Assembly: GCA_021813505.1 (NCBI GenBank)
Contig: JAKAKI010000084.1
Coordinates: forward strand, 1 to 50,123
Reading direction: 5' to 3'
Length of the DNA stretch: 50,123 bases
Origin: a bacterium
GTDB taxonomy: Bacteria; Zixibacteria; MSB-5A5; WJJR01
A program made the translations under genes and the position numbers. Of this stretch, positions 44,046 to 50,123 are shown one piece after another. How positions within the stretch are numbered: the stretch's first letter is position 1; each line of letters starts with the position of its first letter. The notes beneath the pieces are model-generated. The model did no database searches, was not told the DNA's origin, and saw only the letters and a list, made by a program, of their open reading frames with translations.

Positions 44046-45086
44046 ATGGATCTGCGCGAGACAACAGTGACGATGCTTCCGAAGCCGGCGATCCGGTTGT
44101 TTTCGGGGCCGTATGTTGCCGGCGACTCAATGCAGGCGGCGATTGACAAAGCCGGCGAGCTGGCCGGGCAACGGATCGCGTCGACAATCGACGTGTTGGG
44201 CGAGGATGCGGCGTCACTCGAGGACATCTCTCAGTACGTCCGTGTTTACGAGAGTCTGATAGACCGGCTTAGCTCTGATGCCGGGTTCGCGGGACTACCG
44301 GATCGGCTGCGGCCATCGGTGAGCTTGAAACCGTCGTCGTTTATGATCGCGCCGAAGGATGGATCGGGTCTGGTGCTCGATCCGGGGGAAATGGACTGGC
44401 AGAACTGTGGCGCGACAATTGACCGAATTGCACAACTCGCTGCCTCCAAAAAGGTCCGTCTCACGGTTGACATGGAGAACCATCAGTGGACCGATGGGAC
44501 ACTGGCACTTTATGCCGAGTTGTTCGCGAAGTACGGATCATGGATCGGAACGGTTCTGCAATCGCGGCTGTTCCGAACACCGAACGATATCGAGATACTT
44601 CCCGACGGCTGCCGGGTGCGGCTGTGCATCGGGATTTATGACGAGCCGGCGGAATTCGCGATGCGCTCCTATCCGGAAATGAAAGCGGCGATGATTCCGA
44701 TGGCGAAACGGCTTCTGGAAAAGAATATCTACCTCGAATTTGCCACGCACGACATTCCGCTGATCAACCGTTTCTTGAGTGAAATTGTGGTGCAGGGGCA
44801 CATCGATGCGGAGCGATTCGAGACGCAGACATTGCTCGGTGTGCCGCGTCAGCGTCTGATCGAACAGCTCGTGTCGGGCACATACTTCACCAATGTGCCC
44901 GGGGGAAACGGCACGACAGCATCGTTGCGCCGGGGAATCATCCATCGCATGTATGTCCCGTTCGCCGAAGACTGGGACAAAGCCATTGCCTATTGCCGCC
45001 GGCGGCTCAAGCACAGCCCGAATCTGTTCTGGACGGGATTCGTGAACGCGCCGCGGGTGTTGTACCATTCGCTGTTTCACAAGTGA
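44046..45086 (+). CDS. Proline dehydrogenase
   Basis: This is the first enzyme of proline breakdown, oxidising proline to pyrroline-5-carboxylate with FAD at the inner membrane. The 346-aa product is the size of the small monofunctional type. Family landmarks occur in order: SVSLKPSSF near residue 92, LTVDMEN, RLCIGIYDEP (the R-L-x-G-x-Y site), LEFATHD, FETQTLLGVPR, and MYVPFAEDWDKAIAYCRRRL. The matching 1-pyrroline-5-carboxylate dehydrogenase is not in the window. Start ATG 44046 has only a weak ribosome-binding site, and an ATG ten codons further in is possible. Confidence 0.88.
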   Translation: MDLRETTVTMLPKPAIRLFSGPYVAGDSMQAAIDKAGELAGQRIASTIDVLGEDAASLEDISQYVRVYESLIDRLSSDAGFAGLPDRLRPSVSLKPSSFMIAPKDGSGLVLDPGEMDWQNCGATIDRIAQLAASKKVRLTVDMENHQWTDGTLALYAELFAKYGSWIGTVLQSRLFRTPNDIEILPDGCRVRLCIGIYDEPAEFAMRSYPEMKAAMIPMAKRLLEKNIYLEFATHDIPLINRFLSEIVVQGHIDAERFETQTLLGVPRQRLIEQLVSGTYFTNVPGGNGTTASLRRGIIHRMYVPFAEDWDKAIAYCRRRLKHSPNLFWTGFVNAPRVLYHSLFHK

Positions 45087-45094
45087 GCGGAACC

Positions 45095-45131
45095 GCCCTC
45101 ACCCCCGGCCCCTCTCCCGGAGGGAGAGGGG
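45095..45131. repeat. CCCTCTCCC hairpin repeat, copy 1
   Basis: CCCCTCTCCC and GGGAGAGGGG flank GGA (45109-45131), preceded by CCCTCACCCCCGG. The same module recurs at 45383-45415, with a shortened reversed form near 45183-45215 and another at 49689-49709. It starts nine nt past the proline dehydrogenase stop and may act as its terminator. Confidence 0.7.
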
Positions 45132-45237
45132 AGAAGAACTCTCCCCAATCACAGTTCGTTCGCGTCACGGCACGCTGCCCACACTCCCTCTGGGAGAGGG
45201 TTGGGGTGAGGGCGTTTGGGGCGCAGCAGGGCCTGAT

Positions 45238-45351
45238 GTGGCGCGACCGCCCTCGGTCGCGTGCGCGTGGAGCGCGCAACTCTTTCGACTCAGCGCTTGC
45301 CAGGGAAGTTCACCTCTGCGCGGTGAACGCGGGCGCGGGCGCCCGCGCCAC
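45238..45351. repeat. GCGCCAC-family composite repeat, copy in the PRODH-TerC gap
   Basis: It opens with GTGGCGC and closes with GCGCCAC, with inner palindromes GCGACCGCCCTCGGTCGC and GCGGGCGCGGGCGCCCGC. The plan is the same as the 9368-9487 element but the inner stems differ, as if stems co-vary while the ends stay fixed. Confidence 0.7.
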
Positions 45352-45382
45352 ATTGGCGGCGACTCGCGCGGTCGAAGCGCCC

Positions 45383-45415
45383 TCACCCCCGGCCCCTCTC
45401 CCGGAGGGAGAGGGG
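45383..45415. repeat. CCCTCTCCC hairpin repeat, copy 2
   Basis: This is an exact repeat of the 45109-45131 hairpin, at 45393-45415, again preceded by CCCTCACCCCCGG. Together with copy 1 it frames the GCGCCAC element. Confidence 0.7.
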
Positions 45416-45506
45416 TGCAAAGCACTCGTCGCACATCACACGGTGCCGATCCAACCGTTCAGATAATTCTGCCTAGGCCGCACGGCTGTACGCCCGTGCC
45501 ACAACT

Positions 45507-46430
45507 CTACTTCTTTTCGGGCAGCAGAAACGACAGGCCGATGGCGCCGCCCAGGAGCAGGACCACGATGCCGAGCGAGAGGGCGACGGGGATTTCCAGG
45601 TACCAGGAGACGAGCATCTTGGCGCCGATGAAGAGGAGGACTGCGCCAAGGCCGTACTTGAGGAAGCGGAACTTGACCATGATCCCGGCCAACAGGAAGA
45701 AGAGAGCGCGCAGTCCGAGAATGGCGAAGATATTCGAACTGGCCACGATGAAGGGATCACGCGTGACACCGAAAATCGCGGGGATCGAGTCGAGTGCAAA
45801 AACCAGATCGGTGGTTTCGATCATGACCAGCACCGCCAAAAGCGGCGTGGCCGAGAGTCCCTCGGGGCGGCGGACAAAGAATTTCGAACCGTGGTATTCC
45901 TTCGTGATCGGTATCGCGCGCCGCAGCCAGCGCAGCACGGGGTTCTGTTCGGGATGGACGCCGATTTCGGACTGCAGGGCGACTTTGATGCCCGTGAACA
46001 CCAGGAATGCGCCGAAAACGTAGATGATCCAGTGGAAGCGGGTGATCAACGCGGTGCCGGTGACAATGAAGATCCCGCGCAGGATGATGGCGCCAAGGAT
46101 ACCGTAAAAGAGAACACGGTGCTGATACCGCGGCTCCACCTGGAAATAGCGCAGCACCACAAGGAAGATGAAAACGTTGTCGAACGAGAGGGCGTACTCG
46201 ACCAGATACCCGGTGGCGAATTCGAGAGCGCTCTTGGTCCCGAGTTGGAAGAAGACATAGACATTGAAGGCCGCCGCCAGCGCCACCCAAAAGCCGACCG
46301 ACCAGAGGGCCTCGCGCACGCCGATCGCATGTGGGCGGCGATGGAACCAATAGAGATCCACGGTCAAAAGCAACAGTACGAGAGCCAGAAACCCGATCCA
46401 GAATCCTGCTCCCTCTGCGCTGCCAAACAT
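45507..46430 (-). CDS. TerC-family membrane protein
   Basis: TerC proteins are integral-membrane proteins linked to tellurite resistance, metal export and metalation of secreted proteins. The 307-aa product has about eight hydrophobic helices and the family motifs: TVDLYWFHRR early, ALSFDNVFIFLVVLRYF, PYQHRVLFYGILGAIILR-type, ETTDLVFALDSIPAIFGVTRDPFIV, and SSNIFAILGLRALFFLL. Acidic residues in membrane helices (the DN and ETTD sites) are typical metal ligands. Start ATG 46430 has GGGAGC; the longer open frame upstream crosses repeats. I looked for a yybP-ykoY manganese riboswitch upstream and did not see its core. Confidence 0.92.
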   Translation of the reverse strand: MFGSAEGAGFWIGFLALVLLLLTVDLYWFHRRPHAIGVREALWSVGFWVALAAAFNVYVFFQLGTKSALEFATGYLVEYALSFDNVFIFLVVLRYFQVEPRYQHRVLFYGILGAIILRGIFIVTGTALITRFHWIIYVFGAFLVFTGIKVALQSEIGVHPEQNPVLRWLRRAIPITKEYHGSKFFVRRPEGLSATPLLAVLVMIETTDLVFALDSIPAIFGVTRDPFIVASSNIFAILGLRALFFLLAGIMVKFRFLKYGLGAVLLFIGAKMLVSWYLEIPVALSLGIVVLLLGGAIGLSFLLPEKK

Positions 46431-46530
46431 GATTGCTCCCGTGGCTCTCCCCTGTCGCTCACATGGGAGGCCGAATGGCTGAGAATAACCTTCGAACGGG
46501 CTTGAGACAATGAAAAGCGGATGGGTGGCG

Positions 46531-46730
46531 GGTGGCGCACCAGGAGCGATTTCACCGCAGGTGAAAGCGCGGATGGTGGGGTGGCGGCAGGGTGACCGTG
46601 GCCAGCGCTGCTCCCCTGTGAAGAACCCCACCATCCGTCCTGGCCGCTGCGCAGCCTGAACTCCTGGTGGGCCACCAATCTACAGTTTCGACGCTTCGCG
46701 TCGAACGCGGGCGAGGGCGCCTGCGCCACA
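46531..46730. repeat. Mosaic of the CTCCTGGTGGGCCACCA and GCGCCAC modules
   Basis: One module copy in reverse (about 46531-46582, CACCAGGAGCGATTT...CGGATGGTGGGG) faces another (about 46624-46679, CCCCACCATCCG...CTCCTGGTGGGCCACCA), giving a large inverted repeat. A half GCGCCAC element follows (46686-46730: CGACGCTTCGCGTCG...GCGCCAC). All lie between the GAF and TerC genes. Confidence 0.7.
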
Positions 46731-46751
46731 CTTTGGTGTGCCACCATCTGG

Positions 46752-46768
46752 GTGGGCTGAGCCCACCT
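46752..46768 (-). terminator. Hairpin at the 3' end of the GAF-protein gene
   Basis: GGTGGGC and GCCCACC enclose a 3-nt loop, overlapping the stop codon at 46767-46769. No T-tract is present, so its role is uncertain. Confidence 0.3.
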
Positions 46769-47240
46769 ACTTCAGGAGTTTTGCCAGGCGGGTGGCGACG
46801 GATTCGAGAAAGCGGCGGTCGGCGTCGTGGAAGGCATCGGCGGCGTCAGAGTCGATGTCGATTTCGCCGAGGCATTCGGAACCGTTCATGATGGGGACGA
46901 CGATTTCGGAACGGGTTTCGAGCGAGCAGGCAAGGAATCGCGGATCGGCATTGACATCCGGTACGATGATGGTCTGTTTCTGCGACGCGGCGGCGCCGCA
47001 GATGCCGCGATTCAGCGGGATCCGGGTGTGTGGCGAAGGTTTGCCACGGAATGGACCGAGCACGAGTTCGTCGCCCTCCAATAGGTAGACGCCCACCCAT
47101 GTGTAGTATTTCACGCGGTCGAACAGTAGCGCAACGATCTGGTCCATGCGCGCGGTCGGCGCAGCCTTGCTGGAAATGATGTTGTCGACCTCGTGGAGGA
47201 GGTTGGGGGCGACGGTTGGAGTGTTGTCATGAGCGAGCAT
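46767..47240 (-). CDS. GAF protein, free methionine-R-sulfoxide reductase-like
   Basis: The 157-aa GAF-domain protein resembles fRMsr enzymes, which reduce free methionine-(R)-sulfoxide. Visible landmarks are YYTWVGVYLLEGDELVLGPFRGKP, NRGICGAAA, IIVPDVNADPRFLACSLETRSEIVVPI, and LGEIDIDSD. The Cys of GICG and the likely nucleophile Cys of FLAC match the family. The third Cys, normally in the IAC-x-R-I segment after GPFQG, is replaced by SPHTRI. The enzyme may work with two cysteines, or the protein may be a ligand-binding relative. It stands alone on the minus strand between repeat regions. Confidence 0.75.
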   Translation of the reverse strand: MLAHDNTPTVAPNLLHEVDNIISSKAAPTARMDQIVALLFDRVKYYTWVGVYLLEGDELVLGPFRGKPSPHTRIPLNRGICGAAASQKQTIIVPDVNADPRFLACSLETRSEIVVPIMNGSECLGEIDIDSDAADAFHDADRRFLESVATRLAKLLK

Positions 47241-47387
47241 GGGGACTCCGGGTCAATGTAGAGTTGTGAGGATTCGCATCATAGCAGAGTAATACGTTGA
47301 TTCCCACCCTTCGGGTGGGGCACCATGGAAGCAAGAATCGACCCATCCCTCGGGGGACTTTTGAAATACTTTTCCTCGAAATCGCAG

Positions 47388-47544
47388 CAGTTGTGTAAGG
47401 GGGAGGTTGCTTCGTCGCTCCCTCCGCCTGCGGCGGAGACGCTCCTCGCAACGACAACTGTGTCTTTGCACTGCCAACGACAAGTTTGATGTCGTTGCGA
47501 GGCGCGGCTCTTTGCGCCGAAGCAACCTCCCCCTTACACAACTG
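47388..47544. mobile_element. 157-bp element with perfect 27-bp terminal inverted repeats (MITE-like)
   Basis: The arms 47388-47414 and 47518-47544 are perfectly complementary over 27 bp; they begin with CAGTTGTGTAAGGGGGAGG. Inside is a second nested pair (CGCAACGAC near 47447 and GTCGTTGCG near 47501). No coding capacity or clear target duplication is visible. The size and arms fit a non-autonomous element or a dispersed palindromic repeat. It lies in the gap between the URO-D-family and GAF genes. Confidence 0.55.
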
Positions 47545-47646
47545 TCGCCACCTTTCGGAGGGCTTCTTCTACACGCCGTCGGCGAACGGGGCGTATGCAA
47601 TACGCCCCTACGGACGGGTCTTGGCTCAGTGAAATCAGAAGTGAGA

Positions 47647-48645
47647 TCATCTCATCACCGCATCGCGAATGGCCTGGACGTTTTCGTGCGGGACGGTTAC
47701 CGGAATGGCACAGCCGGGGCCGATGACCAGCGGGATGCCGCGGTGGGTGTCGATCAGTCGGCGCACCTTGTCGCGCAGAATGTCCGGGGTGTCCTTGAGC
47801 AGATCAGTTTCGTGCGCGATGCCGCCCATCACGGGACGGCGCAGGAATTCGAAGGCGTCACCCAGAGTGGGGTTGCTTGGGTCGGATGTGTCCCAATTGG
47901 TGATCGCGCCCTTGAAATCGCCGTACTCCTTCAAATAGTTGTTACGCTCGCAAATGTGCAGAACATTGAATGCGTCCGAGCCGGCCGCATCCCAAATCGG
48001 GCGGTCGATCGCGATTCCGAAACGCTGCAGTTCGTCGCGCTTCACACGGTCGGCGGAGGCCCATTGGGTGGTGGCGAAGAAGATGCCATCGGCGCCGGCG
48101 TTGCGGAATTCGTGGACGAGGCCGACGAAGGTTGATTGAATGGCCAGGAGCGCAGACATGAGAGCTTCCGGCGATTCGCGCAGATGCGAAAGTAGCACCG
48201 AGTCGGACGCCACCATGTCACCGGCGATGGAGATCGGATTGAAGACAGTCATGACGATCCGGAATGGTCGCGGAAGGGCCCTACGGATCAGGGCGATTGA
48301 TCGCAACTGCGCGTCGAATTCGGGATGGCTGACCGGTAGTGGCAGGACATTCGCCCAATCGGCAACGTTCGTGATCGCGGGTTTGATGCGGACCGGTTTG
48401 GTGAGCGGATCGGCCGACAGGCGCATTTTGACGCCCCAGGGCTCGTAGTGGTACGACGCCTTGGGATTGATCTTGAGGAAATCCCAGTCGTAGCGCTTCT
48501 GCCAGTCAATCATCGCCTCGGCGAATTGTACCGGGTTATTCTCATCCGGGTAAATGTGCCGCCACATGGCGACCGGTGTGCGATCGGGTTTGGCGCCCTC
48601 GATCAGGGCCTGCAGGCGTTCGGTGTGGTTGAGGCGTTCGGGCAT
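47647..48645 (-). CDS. URO-D superfamily protein, MtaA-like methyltransferase type
   Basis: The 332-aa protein has the uroporphyrinogen-decarboxylase fold but lacks HemE landmarks. It keeps the zinc ligands of the methylcobamide:CoM methyltransferase branch: HIC (H230, C232) and a late Cys in GPGCAIP (C312), followed by the family-typical P-x-EN (VPHENVQAI). That pattern is used to activate a thiol for methyl transfer. The methyl acceptor and the partner corrinoid protein are not known here. Start ATG 48645 lacks a clear ribosome-binding site, and upstream sequence (about 48660-48730) is low-complexity and probably untranslated. The gene is 86 nt downstream of the MCE gene. Confidence 0.8.
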   Translation of the reverse strand: MPERLNHTERLQALIEGAKPDRTPVAMWRHIYPDENNPVQFAEAMIDWQKRYDWDFLKINPKASYHYEPWGVKMRLSADPLTKPVRIKPAITNVADWANVLPLPVSHPEFDAQLRSIALIRRALPRPFRIVMTVFNPISIAGDMVASDSVLLSHLRESPEALMSALLAIQSTFVGLVHEFRNAGADGIFFATTQWASADRVKRDELQRFGIAIDRPIWDAAGSDAFNVLHICERNNYLKEYGDFKGAITNWDTSDPSNPTLGDAFEFLRRPVMGGIAHETDLLKDTPDILRDKVRRLIDTHRGIPLVIGPGCAIPVTVPHENVQAIRDAVMR

Positions 48646-48731
48646 GGCGTGTCGCTGGCCATCGATAGACGATGGGAAGAATGGGAGGAATGGGAAGAAT
48701 GTCAAGGTGGTGAAGCGGGACGGAGAGCAAC

Positions 48732-49667
48732 CTAGAAGACGCTGAATTTGAAGTACTTCTTCGGGTTTTCGCGAACGTCGTCCAGGAGGAGCCGGGTGTC
48801 GATGACCAGGCGGCGCATCTCCGCGTACATGGTGGAGTCGGTGGTGAGTTTGCCCAAGGTCCCCTGGTCGGAGTCGAGACGCGCCGCGAGGGAATTTACA
48901 CGGCGGGTCATCGCGGTCAGCTCGGTGTAGAGCGTCGAGTCCCACACCAGGTGCGAGAGGGTGCCGCCACCATGGAGCACGCCATTGGTGAGCGAATCGA
49001 ATGATGCCTGGGCGGCATCGATGGAACGAATGAGGCGCTTCTGGGCATCGTTGAGACCGGACATCAACTGGCGCGAGGAGGCGACGAGGGAATCGAGTTC
49101 GTCGGAGGATTTGCCGGGTGTGGTGAGACGTCCGAGAAATCCTTCTCCCCGATCCACGCGGGCGAGGATGCTGTTGAGGCGAGCCGTGGTTTCGGTGAGG
49201 TTTTTCATCAGGTCGGGGGCGCTGGCAAAAGTCGAAGTCATGTCGGCGGCGGCGCCGGATTGCAGGACATCGTCCGGCTCCGCCTGCACATCCCCGGGCT
49301 GCCGCGTGGTGACTGTGATGTACTTATCGCCCATCAGCCCCATCGTGGCCACGGAGGCGCGGCACTGCTTGCCGACCATCGACCAGACGTGTTTTTTGAT
49401 CGCGAGCGTGACTTGAATCCTGCTTTTCCCCTCCTGCTCGACGAACGCGATGTGGGCAACGTGGCCGACCTCGATGCCACCCAGCCACACGGGGGAACCG
49501 TTGGCAAGTCCGCCGACATCATCGAAGAAAGCGACGACTTCAAAGTTCTTCCGGAAGAAAGTCATCCCGGACCCAGTGAAGGCGGCCCACATCATGACGG
49601 AGAAACCAAAGATGATCACGAGTCCGACACGGACTTCGCCCCAAGCGACGCGGCCGCTACGCTTCAT
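48732..49667 (-). CDS. MCE-domain (MlaD-like) lipid-transport protein
   Basis: MlaD-like proteins are the periplasmic substrate-binding part of ABC lipid transporters of the envelope. The 311-aa product has one membrane anchor near the N-terminus (VGLVIIFGFSVMMWAAFTGSG, about residues 14-34), then the MCE domain: FFDDVGGLANGSPVWLGGIEVGHV and ASVATMGLMGDKYITVT (about residues 40-130). A long helical or coiled tail (residues about 145-300) carries repeats such as STLYTELTAM and STMYAEMRRL. The permease (MlaE) and ATPase (MlaF) genes are not in the window and may lie upstream beyond the right edge. Confidence 0.88.
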   Translation of the reverse strand: MKRSGRVAWGEVRVGLVIIFGFSVMMWAAFTGSGMTFFRKNFEVVAFFDDVGGLANGSPVWLGGIEVGHVAHIAFVEQEGKSRIQVTLAIKKHVWSMVGKQCRASVATMGLMGDKYITVTTRQPGDVQAEPDDVLQSGAAADMTSTFASAPDLMKNLTETTARLNSILARVDRGEGFLGRLTTPGKSSDELDSLVASSRQLMSGLNDAQKRLIRSIDAAQASFDSLTNGVLHGGGTLSHLVWDSTLYTELTAMTRRVNSLAARLDSDQGTLGKLTTDSTMYAEMRRLVIDTRLLLDDVRENPKKYFKFSVF

Positions 49668-49688
49668 TGGGGCAGGCCCTCACCCCAG

Positions 49689-49709
49689 CCCTCTCCCAGA
49701 GGGAGAGGG
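49689..49709. repeat. CCCTCTCCC hairpin repeat, copy 3
   Basis: CCCTCTCCC and GGGAGAGGG flank AGA; preceded by CCCTCACCCCAGC, the same module as at 45109 and 45393. It lies directly upstream of the MCE gene. Confidence 0.7.
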
Positions 49710-49753
49710 GGCCGAGTGTCGTGAATCGGGTGCGCGCCCGGCGTACCGGCGGA

Positions 49754-49987
49754 CAGCAGATCCTTCGTCGCTTCGCTCCTCAGGATGACAATTCGTCGAT
49801 CCTGCTTCGCTTCGCCCCTCGGGAGGACAATTCGTCGATCCTGCTTCGCTTCGCCCCTCAGGATGACAATTCGTCGATCCTGCTTCGCTTCGCCCCTCGG
49901 GAGGACAATCTGTCGGTCTTGCGTCGCTTCGCTCCTCGGGAGGACAATCTGTCGGTCCTTCGTCGCTTCGCTCCTAAGTATGACAGC
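49754..49987. repeat. Six tandem 39-bp repeats
   Basis: Units begin at 49754, 49793, 49832, 49871, 49910 and 49949. Units 2 to 4 are nearly identical, alternating CTCGGGAGGACAAT and CTCAGGATGACAAT ends. Because 39 is a multiple of three, the minus strand shows a false open frame with a 13-residue repeat (RGEAKQDRR-type). There are no unique spacers, so it is not a CRISPR array. The shared core is CTTCGCTTCGCCCCT. Confidence 0.85.
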
Positions 49988-50029
49988 TTGCGGTGCTTGA
50001 ATCATGATATTGGACATCATGGTGCCTTG

Positions 50030-50123
50030 TCAGCCGACGGCTTTGCGGCCGCAGGAGCCGGGATTGCAGCCGTGGCTGCAGTTGTTGCCGCGCACGTCCC
50101 AGGCTTCCCCATGGGCACGCAAC
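50030..50123 (-). CDS. 3' end of an unidentified Cys-rich gene
   Basis: The last 30 codons of a minus-strand frame read LRAHGEAWDVRGNNCSHGC, then NPGSCGRKAVG and a stop at 50030. The three closely spaced Cys (NCSHGCNPGSC) hint at a metal or Fe-S site at the extreme C-terminus. Too little remains to name the family, and a chance frame is possible. Confidence 0.4.
   Translation of the reverse strand, partial: LRAHGEAWDVRGNNCSHGCNPGSCGRKAVG

Noticed and set aside
46431-46600. yybP-ykoY manganese riboswitch upstream of the TerC gene
   Set aside because: The conserved core of the riboswitch is not present; the region is made of repeat modules.
49754-49987. CRISPR array
   Set aside because: Units are directly adjacent without unique spacers, and no cas gene is nearby.
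49664-50020. 118-codon minus-strand frame with 13-residue repeats
   Set aside because: The repeat is the translation of six 39-bp tandem DNA units and has no start context.

Overview
This is a GC-rich window (roughly 60% by eye) from a Gram-negative bacterium. Several features point to the FCB superphylum. Five exported proteins end in the FlgD-like/type A sorting-domain pattern (YPNPFNP..., GR.VR.L, W.G.D, SGVYFYRL, KM.L.K) used by type IX-like secretion. There is a PorV/PorQ-type outer-membrane protein, a TonB-dependent receptor with an N-terminal carboxypeptidase-regulatory-like domain, and many lipoproteins. A candidate phylum such as Zixibacteria would fit, but the phylum is an inference. 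No rRNA, tRNA or CRISPR array was recognised.

Layout. 1-5565 (minus strand) carries housekeeping and envelope genes: glutamate dehydrogenase (cut by the window edge), 3-methyladenine DNA glycosylase, UvrC, an NlpC/P60 lipoprotein and a UbiA prenyltransferase. 6018-12293 (minus) is the classic translation/envelope operon rplM-rpsI-rpsB-tsf-pyrH-frr-uppS-cdsA, with a promoter at 12326-12353. 12387-13658 holds divergent alpha/beta-hydrolase and small ABM-like genes. 14111-31619 (minus) is a 17-kb secretome block. It contains an S8 protease and an M6 protease, a 571-aa secreted protein, and a four-gene operon (TonB-dependent receptor, 907-aa secreted protein, PorV-like protein, lipoprotein) that ends in a strong terminator at 22268-22300. 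31932-32768 is a lipoate/octanoate transferase homologue.

32857-42467 is the most interesting region. A 976-aa sigma54 activator (TPR-GAF-AAA+-Fis) and a small exported protein are transcribed leftward. A rightward operon encodes a lipoprotein, a beta-barrel protein, a second M6 protease and a second lipoprotein. The divergent control region contains a perfect -24/-12 sigma54 promoter (36621-36635) for the rightward operon, a weaker one facing the regulator, and two perfect palindromes. A second perfect sigma54 promoter (22013-22027) lies upstream of the 571-aa secreted protein. I infer a sigma54-controlled exported-protease and cell-surface regulon in which the activator's TPR and GAF modules would sense the signal.

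42759-50123 is mixed: an orphan exported protein, proline dehydrogenase, TerC, a GAF/methionine-sulfoxide-reductase-like protein, a MtaA-like member of the URO-D family, an MCE (MlaD-like) protein and the 3' end of an unknown gene. Nearly every large gap outside the secretome block holds palindromic repeats that recur as a mosaic of a few families. These include two elements with identical 25-bp inverted arms, a 157-bp element with perfect 27-bp terminal inverted repeats, and an array of six 39-bp units.
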